A stretch of DNA of 64,000 nucleotides. It comes from DATCHW01 sp963806045. Lineage in GTDB: Bacteria; Bacteroidota; Ignavibacteria; Tepidaquicellales; Tepidaquicellaceae. A model generated the notes under the pieces. That model saw only the letters and a program-made list of their open reading frames with translations. It did no database searches and was not told the origin of the DNA. Positions 25,277 through 35,481 of the stretch are shown piece after piece. The DNA is taken from positions 124,001 to 188,000 of the forward strand of contig CAWDWP010000020.1 in NCBI GenBank assembly GCA_963806045.1. The letters are read 5' to 3'. The stretch's first letter is position 1; each line of letters begins with the position of its first letter. The position numbers and the translations under genes are program-made.

Positions 25277-27656
25277 TATTATATTGAGATATTAAATTTC
25301 TTTTTATCATTCTAATTTTCCTGTTAATTCTCAAAATATTTTTTATTTTCCTGACAATCCTGTAAGCAACGGGTAAAGGTTCCTTTGCCTCCGAATATTT
25401 TGACTGCAGCGGATTTCCATATTTTGAGTTATAAAATTCACCTGTAGCATGATATACTTTAGTATCTTTTAATATCCCGGCAATAAATCCTCCATTAATA
25501 ATTCTTGCTTGATAATCACCATCTTCAGGAATAAATTTTCTGTTTTTCAAAAATAATAGTTTCCCTGTTTCTTTATACACTTCCCTTGATACCATAAAAC
25601 ACCAACCCCCCGCAGGGCCTGACTGAATAACAATCTGGCGATTAAAATATTCTTTATCAATATATCTGTCGGAAGAAAATTTAGCACCGTTTGTTTTGTC
25701 ATCCTGAATAACGTCCGATACTAGATATCCCATAAAAGGAACAGACTTATAAGCTTTAACCATGTTTTGAATCCAATTTTCAGGGAATTCTATTACGTCA
25801 TCATCAATACCAATAATATAATTCCCTTTTGTTAATTCAAAAGCTTTACTTTTTGCATTATTCCCTAAGTTTACATCATTATTAATAACTTTTATATAAT
25901 TATTCTCATTAGATACTTTTTTCAAAAATTCTCCTGTACCATCGGTTGAATTATTGTTCCAGATTATTATTTCACATTTAATATTTTTAGCTGATTCGAG
26001 AAGAGAGTTTATACATAATTTCAGAGCTTCAATCTTATTATATGTAATTACTACTATGCTAATAAATTCATTATTGTATTCTTTTATTGAAAATATTTTG
26101 TTTTTAAAATAACTTTTTGGAAATGCTTTCAATAGTATTTTGGTTAAAACTGATAAATTTCTTTCATTAAAATAATTAGTATTCAGAATAATAAACGCAT
26201 AGAGAATGGAAAATATTAATACAGAAATCGTAAGAAATACAATTCCTTCAATACGATTGTTTATATAGAAACCTGCATGATTAATAATCTTAAGTCCGAT
26301 ATAAATGATTAATCCTGCAAAAACGCTTGTAAAAACCGGAAGCAAATAATCTTTCCATAACATAGAAAATATATTTCGATTAAAATATTTAACCGATATA
26401 ATAAAAATGTAAACCGAGGATATAATTGTTGCCGCCGAATTACCATAAGCAGCCCCTACTAATCCGTAATTTTTTATTAGGAAGTAACTGATTATAACAT
26501 TAACAATGAGATGAAATAATCCCTCGAACATCTGATATTTGGGAATCCCAATATTAGGTAAAATTGAATTTCCGGGGGAAGCGATTATCAGATTAACAAG
26601 CATTCCAACAAGCAGAATCCTTAAAATATATGATGAGATTTCGAAACCACTTCCCATCCAGGTGGATATTATTTCATTTGAAAATATAAATACAAATATA
26701 GAAATCGGGATTGAAACAAAGGAAAGATATTTTGTCGTATCTTCAAATAAGGTTTGCAGTTTTTCCTTTTGTTCTTTAGCATTAAGCTCGGCTGCGACAG
26801 GAGCAACCTGAATGAGGAAAAGCATCGGTAAAAATTTCGCTACCCTCATTATTTTAGCGCTGATATTGAAAAAGGTCACATTATTCAAAATGCTAAAGAC
26901 ACCCAAAAGAAATTCGTCATATTTTTCAGAGAAAAAACCGGCCAGTTTTGAAATTTGCATCTGCAAGCCAAACTTCATCATCTTTTTAAATATCTCAAGT
27001 TTAAAATATTTAATTCCATATGAAACCTGAGGCAAATATTTTTTTGCCAGAATGATACTCAAAACAGTACTAACCATAACAGTGATTAGTTGGACATAGA
27101 GCAATCCTTTGATTCCATATCCGAGAAAAAGCACTACAATAATCATAATAAAATTCAATACTCCTATACCCATACTCAGAAGACTGTTAACATACATCTT
27201 TTGCAGGCTTAGTAAAATCGAAACGAACATATTCGAATTAGTTGCAATCACAAATATTATAAGGCAGATGTATAATGCAAATCTTCCTTTATCAATCAAG
27301 TCCGGGGGGATATTTATATAACTTAAGATAGTGTTTGCAAACAGAAAACCAAGGCTTGCAAAAACGATAGTGAAAACTAAATAAAAAGCGATACCGACAT
27401 TAATTGTGCTGTTAAGGTTATCAATCTCATTTTTATTATAATATTCGGAAATAAACTTAATGTAAGAAGTAGAAATGCCTAAATCGAAGAGAGTGAATGC
27501 CCCGATAAAACCATATGCAATAGTATAAATGCCAAATTCTGCAGAACCAATTTTAGATATAATAAGAGGAATCAGTATTAAAGGGAAAAAAAAACCAATA
27601 ACCTGAGCGATAAAATAATAATAAGTATTCTTTATAACCTTGTCAGTGGTTTTCAT
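25251..27656 (-). CDS. Fusion of Wzx-type polysaccharide flippase and GT2 glycosyltransferase
   Basis: This is an 801-residue single open frame. Residues 1 to about 490 have 12-14 hydrophobic segments of the MOP/PST flippase superfamily, with the N-terminal Asn-Thr-x-Tyr-Tyr-Phe, Gly-Ile-Tyr-Thr-Ile and Phe-Asp-Leu-Gly-Ile-Ser pattern. From about residue 530 a complete GT2 domain begins (Ile-Ser-Ile-Val-Val-Ile-Thr-Tyr-Asn-Lys) with Gly-Ile-Asp-Asp-Asp-Val as metal motif and Ile-Pro-Glu-Asp-Gly-Asp-Tyr near the base. The rest is a basic tail. Joining lipid-linked glycan flipping to a transferase could couple the last sugar to export (inference). Nothing at the junction suggests a lost stop codon. 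Confidence 0.85.
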   Translation of the reverse strand: MKTTDKVIKNTYYYFIAQVIGFFFPLILIPLIISKIGSAEFGIYTIAYGFIGAFTLFDLGISTSYIKFISEYYNKNEIDNLNSTINVGIAFYLVFTIVFASLGFLFANTILSYINIPPDLIDKGRFALYICLIIFVIATNSNMFVSILLSLQKMYVNSLLSMGIGVLNFIMIIVVLFLGYGIKGLLYVQLITVMVSTVLSIILAKKYLPQVSYGIKYFKLEIFKKMMKFGLQMQISKLAGFFSEKYDEFLLGVFSILNNVTFFNISAKIMRVAKFLPMLFLIQVAPVAAELNAKEQKEKLQTLFEDTTKYLSFVSIPISIFVFIFSNEIISTWMGSGFEISSYILRILLVGMLVNLIIASPGNSILPNIGIPKYQMFEGLFHLIVNVIISYFLIKNYGLVGAAYGNSAATIISSVYIFIISVKYFNRNIFSMLWKDYLLPVFTSVFAGLIIYIGLKIINHAGFYINNRIEGIVFLTISVLIFSILYAFIILNTNYFNERNLSVLTKILLKAFPKSYFKNKIFSIKEYNNEFISIVVITYNKIEALKLCINSLLESAKNIKCEIIIWNNNSTDGTGEFLKKVSNENNYIKVINNDVNLGNNAKSKAFELTKGNYIIGIDDDVIEFPENWIQNMVKAYKSVPFMGYLVSDVIQDDKTNGAKFSSDRYIDKEYFNRQIVIQSGPAGGWCFMVSREVYKETGKLLFLKNRKFIPEDGDYQARIINGGFIAGILKDTKVYHATGEFYNSKYGNPLQSKYSEAKEPLPVAYRIVRKIKNILRINRKIRMIKRNLISQYNIENIDNNS

Positions 27657-27673
27657 AACAATAATTTATAAAA

Positions 27674-28513
27674 TCATTTATTAGCAATTAATACAATTAA
27701 AAATCTTATGAACAGGACAGGTAATAAAAAATATGCTCTGAATCCGAAATTGTTTTTATAATACCTGAATATATCCATATACATAATTTTCCTCACTTCG
27801 AATCCTGCTTTTTGTGTCGAATGACTTCCGTGATGATAAACGACTGCATCAGGTATAAAATAAATTTCATATCCCTCATTATAAATTTTCCTGCACAAAT
27901 CAACATCATTGTATAAAATTTTGTATTCTGTGTCAAAAAAATTTATTCTTTGTAAAATTTCATTTCTAATCATTAAAAATGTGGTCGCAATCTGGTCAAC
28001 TTTTAACTGCTCATCATATTTAAACGAAGCCATATCATAATCTCTGTTCAGCCTGTCAAGCGAAAAATATGTATAAAATGCATTCTTCAGGGTTGGGAAT
28101 TTCTTGCAATTACCCTGCAGTCTTCCATCCGGGAAAAGAAGTTTCGCTCCGACTGCCCCTGCATGCGAATTGTTATCAAGAAAATTTATACAATTAAAAA
28201 GAGAGCCATCGGTTAATTCAGTATCATTGCCAAGAAGCAAAACATATTTGCCTTTAGCGATGTTCATTCCCTGATTCGCCGCCGGTGCGTATCCGGCATT
28301 GGTTTTATTTTTAATTAAAATAACATCCGGATATTTTTCTTGAATCTCCTGAACGCTTCCATCTGCCGAATTATTATCTATTAATATAATTTCCGGTTTA
28401 GTTTTAATGCTCAGATAATCCGGGATATTAAAAATAGATTGAAGGCAATCAAGAGTATCTTTCCTTGAATTCCAGTTAACAATAACAATTGATAAAATTA
28501 CATCTAAAGGCAT
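27674..28513 (-). CDS. Glycosyltransferase family 2
   Basis: The 279-residue GT-A enzyme starts Ile-Val-Ile-Val-Asn-Trp-Asn-Ser-Arg. It has Leu-Leu-Leu-Gly-Asn-Asp-Thr at the metal site and Tyr-Asn-Asp-Val-Asp-Leu-Cys-Arg-Lys, so Asn replaces the common Glu at the first acidic position. Val-Val-Tyr-His-His-Gly-Ser-His-Ser-Thr follows. It is the first gene of the GT operon on the minus strand, 17 bases before the flippase fusion. The PrsW-like gene lies 20 bases upstream, so the transcript may begin further up. Confidence 0.9.
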   Translation of the reverse strand: MPLDVILSIVIVNWNSRKDTLDCLQSIFNIPDYLSIKTKPEIILIDNNSADGSVQEIQEKYPDVILIKNKTNAGYAPAANQGMNIAKGKYVLLLGNDTELTDGSLFNCINFLDNNSHAGAVGAKLLFPDGRLQGNCKKFPTLKNAFYTYFSLDRLNRDYDMASFKYDEQLKVDQIATTFLMIRNEILQRINFFDTEYKILYNDVDLCRKIYNEGYEIYFIPDAVVYHHGSHSTQKAGFEVRKIMYMDIFRYYKNNFGFRAYFLLPVLFIRFLIVLIANK

Positions 28514-28533
28514 ATTCTGATGCTATTCAAACA

Positions 28534-29550
28534 TTATATTTTCGCAGCCGCATAATCATTATTATAAGGCAGATTAGCATTATAATACATCATCTGGATT
28601 TTATAACGCAGGTTTTTGATTTCATCAAAATAAATTTTTTTGTTTTTATCAGATATGCATTTATACTGATGTTTCCTGAGAGCCAGTGTAATAGCCGTTT
28701 TGACATACTCTTTCCGGTTAATTCCTTTCGGGCACCAGCCGCTTCTTGATCTTCTTGTGAAATACGGAATATATTTCAGATGCTCGGATGGAATAAGCCC
28801 GTTTGCAGATTCTTCCTGAAGTTCATGTATAATTGTTTTACCTTCGAAATATAATGCAATCTGAAAGATTGAGAATAGGGCAACACCATACAAAATAAGA
28901 AAAGTAAATCCAATAAAAGTCGTTTCTTCAAAGCTTACACTGAAATTCCAGGCGAAGTGCAGAAAAACTGCAAGTGCAAAACCCGAAGGTATAAGAATAA
29001 GTTTAAAAATTGCAGGACGAAACTTTGATGCACCGATGAATGCGCCGAAGGTTGCCTGAGACATCATATGCATTACTGCGGAGAACAATGTTCTGATAAT
29101 AACGAGCCATAGCCAGGATTCAGGGGTTGTGCCGAATGAAGTGAAATACATAAAATTTTCTGTCATGCCAAAACCCAAACCTATCGCTGCACCAAATACG
29201 ACTCCGTCGACAGCACCGTCAAATCTTCGGGTATTGACCATTATCAGAAGAAATATTCCTTTTGTAAATTCCTCGACTATAGGAGCAGTTATCACGGTAC
29301 CTGCCAGATTAAAAAGTTCTTCCGAGTCATTACCTGAAAATGACTGTAAAAATACATTCAACGGGATTTGAAAAAAGAGGCTGCCGATAATTCCGAGGAA
29401 AATAGCACCTGTTGCACCCCAAATAAAATAAAGGAGAAGCATTCCGAAAGGCTCCCGTTCATTTCTGTCAAGCCACCATATGACCAGGAGATAAAAAAAC
29501 ATAGGAACAACTGCTGCAAAAAGAGATGCAACTGCGAGTACTAAATTCAT
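28534..29550 (-). CDS. PrsW-family putative membrane protease
   Basis: The 338-residue protein has seven or eight membrane helices and the PrsW/Abi-like motifs Pro-Ile-Val-Glu-Glu-x-x-Lys-Gly-Ile (about residue 92), Gly-Met-Thr-Glu-Asn-x-x-Tyr (about 128) and His-Met-Met-Ser-Gln-Ala (about 160), plus a late His-Phe-Ala-Trp-Asn. These Glu and His residues form the presumed metalloprotease site. The C-terminal 90 residues are soluble and basic with Arg-Ser-Gly-Trp-Cys-Pro. PrsW cleaves an anti-sigma factor in Bacillus; the substrate here is unknown. Its place at the head of the GT operon may be coincidental. Confidence 0.85.
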   Translation of the reverse strand: MNLVLAVASLFAAVVPMFFYLLVIWWLDRNEREPFGMLLLYFIWGATGAIFLGIIGSLFFQIPLNVFLQSFSGNDSEELFNLAGTVITAPIVEEFTKGIFLLIMVNTRRFDGAVDGVVFGAAIGLGFGMTENFMYFTSFGTTPESWLWLVIIRTLFSAVMHMMSQATFGAFIGASKFRPAIFKLILIPSGFALAVFLHFAWNFSVSFEETTFIGFTFLILYGVALFSIFQIALYFEGKTIIHELQEESANGLIPSEHLKYIPYFTRRSRSGWCPKGINRKEYVKTAITLALRKHQYKCISDKNKKIYFDEIKNLRYKIQMMYYNANLPYNNDYAAAKI

Positions 29551-29567
29551 TATTTTATTTTAATCGT

Positions 29568-30111
29568 TTAATTAGATTCGATTGAATCAAGCTTTATTAA
29601 AATCTGCCCTTTATCTACAGATTTTTTTTCTTCTGCAAATACTTTTTTCACACGGCAATCGCGTGTTGCTTTAATTTCATTTTCCATTTTCATAGCCTCG
29701 AGAACAAGCAAGACATCTCCTTTTTTGACCAAATCACCTTCTTTTACATTTAACTTGACAATAGCCCCGGGCATCGGTGACAGAACATCGTTCTTAAATT
29801 TACTGTCACTTTTTCCTTTAGAAAATTTTTCGGTTAAGACATCAAGTTCGCTTTTGCACTCAACATTAAACGCTTCAGAGTTAATATCGACATTAAAAAC
29901 CGTATCAGAATGATTGTCCTCTGAATCCATATTTTTTTCTACCTTGGCGATATAATTATTTCCATTAATTCTCAGTGAAATTATGCTTTCAGAAAGATAC
30001 TTTATGTCATATTCAAAGGTAGCGTCTTTATACCGGAATGTTTTATCATCCAAGGATTTCAATTTCTTTTTTGTTATCTGTTCCGTTTATACTTACGTAA
30101 TATTTTTTCAT
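29568..30111 (-). CDS. Biotin carboxyl carrier protein, frameshifted near the 5' end
   Basis: The C-terminal 75 residues form a biotinyl domain with Leu-Glu-Ala-Met-Lys-Met-Glu-Asn; the Lys is the biotin site. The uninterrupted frame could begin at a TTG at 30062, but an ATG at 30111 overlaps the carboxylase stop as ATGA and reads Met-Lys-Lys-Tyr-Tyr-Val-Ser-Ile-Asn-Gly, the usual start of such carriers. Deleting one base of the T6 run at 30067-30072 joins the two, giving 180 residues. It carries CO2 as carboxybiotin between the biotin carboxylase encoded just upstream and a carboxyltransferase not seen in this window. Confidence 0.88.
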
Positions 30112-31619
30112 CTTTGACTCCTGAATTTTTTCATTGCCCAGCTGTTTGAAGCTGATGATTTTTTGATTAAATTATTTTTTGTGCTTCCCGACTCTTTTCC
30201 GTGCTTTACTGCAATTGCCGCCATAGCCACCGCCAGTTCAAGTTCATCCGAAACTAATGTCTTTTTGTTTTTCAAATCGGGGAGAAATTTCCTTTCAACA
30301 TATTGGGTATCGTAATTCCCTGTTATAAATGCTTCATCTTCGAGAAGTGAAAGAAAGAAGCTGATATTAGTTTTAACACCCTGGACCTTATAATCCCTGA
30401 GTGCTCTTTTCATTTTATTTATTGCGATATCCCTTGTGGCTCCGTAAGAAATAAGTTTTGAAATCATAGAATCATAGTAAATCGAAATTTCATTTCCCTG
30501 TTCGATTCCTGAATCTTCCCGCACACCGTTTCCAAGAACTTTGCTTATATAATTTAATCTTCCTATTGACGGCATAAAATTATTATCCGGGTCTTCTGCA
30601 CAAATACGGCATTCTATAGATGCACCTTTAAATTGAATATCATCCTGATTGAATGACAGCTTTTCACCCGAAGCAATTTTAAGCTGTTCTGCAACGAGAT
30701 CAATGCCGGTTCTCATTTCGGTAATCGGGTGCTCTACCTGTAGCCGTGTATTTACTTCGAGAAAATAGAATTTCTTATCTTTATCCACCATGAACTCAAC
30801 TGTTCCGGCATTACTATATCCCGAAGCAAGAGCAATTTTTTTTGCACACTCACCCATTTCAAAGCGCAATGCAGTGTCCATAATGGGTGAAGGTGTTTCT
30901 TCAATGATTTTCTGATGCCGCCTCTGCATTGAGCATTCGCGTTCCCCGAGGTGCACTGCTTTTCCGTGTTCATCGACAAGAATCTGGAATTCTATATGCC
31001 GCGGAGCATCTACGTATTTTTCTATGAAAACGCTATCATCTCCGAAAGATGAACGGGCTTCATTTTGTGCCATTCTTAGAGAGCTTTCAAGTTCTTCCTC
31101 TTTCCGGACAACCCTCATTCCTTTTCCGCCCCCGCCTGCAGAGGCTTTAATCATCACAGGAAATCCGATTTTATTTGCAATCTGCTTTGCTTCTTCCGTA
31201 TCTTTGATTGCTTTTTCTGTTCCTGCTACAACAGGAACTTTATTTTTTATTGCAAGTTCTTTTGCCTTGGTTTTACTGCCAAGATTATCAATTGCATTGT
31301 GTGATGGTCCGACAAATTTGATATTATTATCCAGACACATTTTTGCAAAGAAACCCCTCTCGGAAAGGAATCCATATCCCGGATGAATTGCTTCTGCACC
31401 TGATTTTTTTGCGACATCTATAATCCTATCGGCAAGGAGATAGCTTTTTGACGCAGGTGACTCTCCAATGTGATAAGCTTCATCTGCAAGTTTTGAATAA
31501 AGCGAATACCTGTCGAAATCTGAATAAACCGCAACTGTCTTAATTCCCAGTTCCTTTGCGGAAGAGATGATACGGACAGCGATTTCCCCCCTGTTAGCAA
31601 TAAGTAATTTCTTTATCAA
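30108..31619 (-). CDS. Biotin carboxylase subunit of an acyl-CoA carboxylase
   Basis: The 503-residue protein is a standard biotin carboxylase: Leu-Ile-Ala-Asn-Arg-Gly-Glu-Ile-Ala at the N-terminus, Gly-Tyr-Gly-Phe-Leu-Ser-Glu, the Gly-rich ATP loop Ala-Gly-Gly-Gly-Gly-Lys-Gly-Met, Arg-Glu-Cys-Ser-Met-Gln-Arg-Arg-His-Gln-Lys and Glu-Val-Asn-Thr-Arg-Leu-Gln-Val-Glu-His. It is about 55 residues longer than AccC, with a C-terminal extension resembling the start of the propionyl-CoA carboxylase alpha linker. The separate biotin carrier follows with an ATGA overlap. A propionyl-CoA-type enzyme is more likely than the fatty-acid ACC, but the sequence does not settle it. Confidence 0.9.
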   Translation of the reverse strand: MIKKLLIANRGEIAVRIISSAKELGIKTVAVYSDFDRYSLYSKLADEAYHIGESPASKSYLLADRIIDVAKKSGAEAIHPGYGFLSERGFFAKMCLDNNIKFVGPSHNAIDNLGSKTKAKELAIKNKVPVVAGTEKAIKDTEEAKQIANKIGFPVMIKASAGGGGKGMRVVRKEEELESSLRMAQNEARSSFGDDSVFIEKYVDAPRHIEFQILVDEHGKAVHLGERECSMQRRHQKIIEETPSPIMDTALRFEMGECAKKIALASGYSNAGTVEFMVDKDKKFYFLEVNTRLQVEHPITEMRTGIDLVAEQLKIASGEKLSFNQDDIQFKGASIECRICAEDPDNNFMPSIGRLNYISKVLGNGVREDSGIEQGNEISIYYDSMISKLISYGATRDIAINKMKRALRDYKVQGVKTNISFFLSLLEDEAFITGNYDTQYVERKFLPDLKNKKTLVSDELELAVAMAAIAVKHGKESGSTKNNLIKKSSASNSWAMKKFRSQR

Positions 31620-31718
31620 TTCGATAAGATTTATTTTAAAAAAACAATTAAGAAATACACTAAAATCCGGAAATGTAATTAACCTGGAAAGTTAATTATA
31701 CTATACTTAAAATAAAAT

Positions 31719-32711
31719 TTAAAAGTTTCTGTTCTTTGCCTCCCATTCGAAGAATTTGTATTCATCTTCTATAAGTTTTGAAATCAAATCATCGAAGGAA
31801 AGGTCATATTTCCAGTTTAGAACATTTTTAGCTTTAGAATTATCACCATAAATAATTTTCAAATCGACAGGTCTTAAATTCTTTTCGTCATATTTGACAT
31901 ACTTATCAAAATCGAGATCCAGTTTCTCAAAAACTTTTCTTGTGAAAACTTCAAGGCTATGATGTTCACCGGAACAAATTACAAAATCTTCAGGCTTTTT
32001 CTGCTGAAGCATCAGCCACATAGCTTTAATAAATTCAGGAGCATAACCCCAGTCGCGATAGACATTAAGATTTCCAAGCGTCAGTTCTTTTTCTGTACCG
32101 TTTTTTATTTTTATTGCAGTATCCAGGATTTTTTTGGTTACAAATCCTTTACCTCTGAGAACTGATTCGTGATTAAATAAAATTCCGCAAGTTGCAAACA
32201 ATCCGTATGCTTCCCTGTAATTAATGGTAATCCAGTGAGCGGATGCTTTTGAAATTGCATAAGGACTGACGGGATGCAGAACTGATTCTTCTGTTACCGG
32301 CAGCTGGTTTTCTTTCACATTTCCGTACATTTCACTGCTGGATGCATTATAAAACCTGATTTTCGGGTCAATAATCCTTATAGATTCAAGCATATTGGCT
32401 GTGCTGATGATATTAAATTCAAGCGTCCCGATTGGCTGGTCGAATGACAACCCCACCGAACTTTGCGCTGCGAGATGATAAATTTCGTCGGGTTTAACTT
32501 TTTCGAGTATGCGAATGATGTTCGAAAGGTCGAGCAGATTTGCAGTGTGAAGCTCTACATCGTTTAACAGGTTAAGAAACTTAAGATTTCTCATTTGAGA
32601 ATCTGAAGTATCCGGGGCAAACCCTATCACTTTATATTTTTTTGACAGTAGCCATTGTGTCAAGTAAGGACCATCCTGCCCTGTAATACCTGTAATTAAT
32701 GCAGTTTTCAT
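31719..32711 (-). CDS. gmd: GDP-mannose 4,6-dehydratase
   Basis: This 330-residue extended SDR has Thr-Gly-Ile-Thr-Gly-Gln-Asp-Gly at residues 7-14, which is diagnostic for Gmd, Ser-Ser-Ser-Glu-Met-Tyr-Gly at 124-130 and the catalytic Tyr151-x3-Lys155. Asn-Val-Tyr-Arg-Asp-Trp-Gly-Tyr-Ala is the usual substrate-binding block. It converts GDP-mannose to GDP-4-keto-6-deoxymannose, the precursor of GDP-fucose, rhamnose or perosamine. No reductase or aminotransferase for the next step lies beside it, so the final sugar is unknown. It supplies a deoxy sugar to the glycan genes around it. Confidence 0.93.
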   Translation of the reverse strand: MKTALITGITGQDGPYLTQWLLSKKYKVIGFAPDTSDSQMRNLKFLNLLNDVELHTANLLDLSNIIRILEKVKPDEIYHLAAQSSVGLSFDQPIGTLEFNIISTANMLESIRIIDPKIRFYNASSSEMYGNVKENQLPVTEESVLHPVSPYAISKASAHWITINYREAYGLFATCGILFNHESVLRGKGFVTKKILDTAIKIKNGTEKELTLGNLNVYRDWGYAPEFIKAMWLMLQQKKPEDFVICSGEHHSLEVFTRKVFEKLDLDFDKYVKYDEKNLRPVDLKIIYGDNSKAKNVLNWKYDLSFDDLISKLIEDEYKFFEWEAKNRNF

Positions 32712-32733
32712 TTACTATTTCTTTATTGTTTTT

Positions 32734-32869
32734 TTAACCCCCCAACCCCCCTTTGAAAAAAAGGGGGTAAGAGTCTGGAAATTTTAATTTACTTTTTCTA
32801 ATCTGTAATTTCGTTAACTGAATCTTTTTTGTTCTTTAACCCCCAACCCCCCTTTGTAAAAGGGGGGAT
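32734..32869. repeat. Two copies of a C-run/G-run hairpin repeat
   Basis: At 32734-32768 and 32835-32869 the same unit occurs in the same orientation: TTAACCCCC, a C-rich spacer, CCCCCCTTT, a short loop and AAAGGGGG(G). Each folds into a strong stem of about 8-9 pairs. No T run follows on either strand, so they look like dispersed extragenic repeats more than terminators. They lie between the YfhO-like gene and gmd. Confidence 0.75.
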
Positions 32870-32908
32870 TTGAAGATTAAAAATCAGATTTTCTATTTTT
32901 TAATAATT

Positions 32909-35481
32909 TTAAGAAACTGTGTTTTGTTCTTTCTTTTTTCTTAAATAAATTCCCGAAATACCGGCAACGAGAAGAATCACAATTAAAGTATTAGAAGCAA
33001 TGCTTATCATTTTTCCTTTTTCAAATCCTTCAGAAACAAATCTCATTTCAACTTTATGCTTACCGGCGGGTACAACTATTGACCTGAGCAGGTAATCGGT
33101 TTTATAATATATCAGTTTCTTTCCCGTCAATATATGCTTTCCAGCCCGGAGGATAATATATTTCACTGAATACGAGAAGATTGTTTCCTGTTGCGTTAAC
33201 ATCATATTCGATATCGTGAATATCTGCTTTTACAAGTTTAGCACTTGCGGTGGAATCAGGTTTATCAATCTTACTATTAATATCCTTTTCAAGAAATGCG
33301 GTTTTCTTCGGATTAAAATTTACTGCTTTTATATTATTCAGGATTGTGATTCCATCTGCTGTTTTATACTCATCCGCAAAGAAAGCCCGCGGAAGCATTG
33401 CTTTATTTTCGTAAACAATTGAGTTTGCTTTATAAACCTCTTTGAAATTAGCCGTGTCTTTAAGAGGAGAATCGGAAATTATATATTTTACGTTTCCCAA
33501 TCCGAGAAGCAATGGATTATCACCGCCGGCAACATCAATTGCATCCTGGTAAATCCTGATTTTTGCACCATGGTAACCATTAAACTGATGCAGTTTGTGA
33601 TATGCAAGATTATTTGTAGTTGAAGGCTTGCCTTTGTCAAACTCAACTACCCTGTATTGAAATGTATCGGGGTCTTTGTTTAATATCCATTCGACGTCGG
33701 GACCTTTTTTAAAGTAATCATCTTTTTGCGACTTTGTATCCCAGTGCAAAGTTTTTAAACTGACATTCAGTATATCGAAAACCGCATATCACCAGGGTTA
33801 TAACAAGGAAGACGTTTACAGTTATTTTTTTAAGCGTGTACATATAAGCCGCACCAATCACTATTATAATTAGAAATGCATTTAGCATCAGATTACTTAT
33901 TGTATTTGCATAAGCCGTCTTTGCTATATTTGCAAAGTACTGACTGATTTGCTGGGGATTGTAACCCATTTGTTTATACTCCAGTGCTTTCGGACCGTTC
34001 ATCACGGCATCTTTATATGAACTTTCAAATCCTACAATTGCGATAATGAACATCAATCCTGCAATTCCGAGAAATATAAAACTTGTAATCCTGAATTTTC
34101 GCTTCATTGCCTCGTCCTTTGCTGCATCGACAATTGATTTAAGTCCGAATCCTGCCAGGATAACGAATGCGAGGTCCATATAATAATGAATCATAACAGG
34201 TGCCCGGAAACTGCTATAGAACGGTAAATAATTATACAACAAATTGTATATGATGGGCCAGGTTCTCCCGAATGAAATAAAGAGGAACAAAACAATTATG
34301 ACTGTCAGAGCCTGAACAAACGGATTTCTCCGGAAATTAAAAGAAATTCCTATTATGGCTAACACAAAAATTATTGCTCCGAAATACACAGGTGAATCTG
34401 TGAATGGCATTTGCCCCCAATACATATTTTCGCGTTTACCATTCACATCAACAGTGCCGAACCCATAATAATATGGCATAAAAAATGTAAGGACTTCACC
34501 GGGACTGAATGACCAGTTCGTTGCGTAAGTATAATCGAGTGGTTTGTCATCTGTTTTATTCGGATCCATCTTTGCTTCGATTCCTGCCTCACCTCTGATG
34601 GAGTATTTATTGTACTCCTTGATAGAAAGCAAAACATCGGCATCCATAGCAAGAGCAAACAATGTGGCGACTATGAACAGAATAACCGGTTTGACAATGT
34701 TCATTACTTCAACTTTTTTTATCAACCTGTAAATCAAGATGTATCCTATATAAATTCCAATCATCATATATGAATAATAGAGCATTTGTATGTGATGGAA
34801 ATGGAGTTGAATGTAAATTAATATTGTAAGCAGGGCAAAATTTAAAAGAAGCCTGAAAATATTTTTATCTTTAGAGTCAATAAGTCTGTCTATTATAAAC
34901 ATAATTAACGGGAAAAATGCTATAGTCATCATTTTAGTATGGTGACCGACTATAATCAGCTGAATAATCCCTGTCGCAAAAACTCCTGCCAGAGCACAAA
35001 TCAGAGCTATAACATTGTTTTTAAATTTATACTGAACATATAAATACAAAGAAACTGCAAAAAGAATATAATAAGGGATTGTGAGCATAAACAAATTATC
35101 CCCTGCGTAAGCGTTTAAAACATTATCCCATACATAAGAAAATATATTAAATGCAGCAGGAATGCTTGCCGAAAGCGAACCGAGGGACGGCATTCCCATG
35201 AAGATATAAGGCACCCAGAGAGGATAAATACCCTCAGACTTAGCTTCGCCTAAAAATGTTTTATAACTATTCGGGGATAAATTATCCGGCGAGGCAAAAA
35301 TTTTTCCTCCAAACACACCATCCTTAAAAAACAGTAAGATTGCGAGAACTATAAGACCTAAAAATATGTAATTTGCCTTTTTATTATCGGCAAAGAACTT
35401 TTCAAAAGCATTGTTTTCCGATTTTTCAACAATTTTTCTACTCTGCGGTTTCGAATGAGCCGTAGTTTTAACTTTCGCCAT
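32909..35481 (-). CDS. YfhO-family membrane protein, two frameshifts
   Basis: Three overlapping frames (from 35481, 33749 and 33205) rebuild one 856-residue protein. It has about a dozen membrane helices in the first 580 residues, a lumenal/periplasmic domain with Pro-Arg-Ala-Phe-Phe and Tyr-Tyr-Pro-Pro-Gly-Trp-Lys-Ala-Tyr-Ile-Asp-Gly, and a final helix followed by a Lys-rich end. The last motif and Arg-Ala-Phe are typical of YfhO proteins, thought to glycosylate lipoteichoic acid or other lipid carriers. Dropping one base in the T5 run at 33752-33756 and one near 33110 restores a single frame. Its place beside gmd suggests a part in modifying the surface glycan. Confidence 0.82.

Noticed and set aside
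29568..30062. TTG at 30062 as the natural start of the biotin carrier
   Set aside because: An ATG at 30111 overlaps the upstream stop as ATGA and gives the expected N-terminal residues after removal of one homopolymer base.
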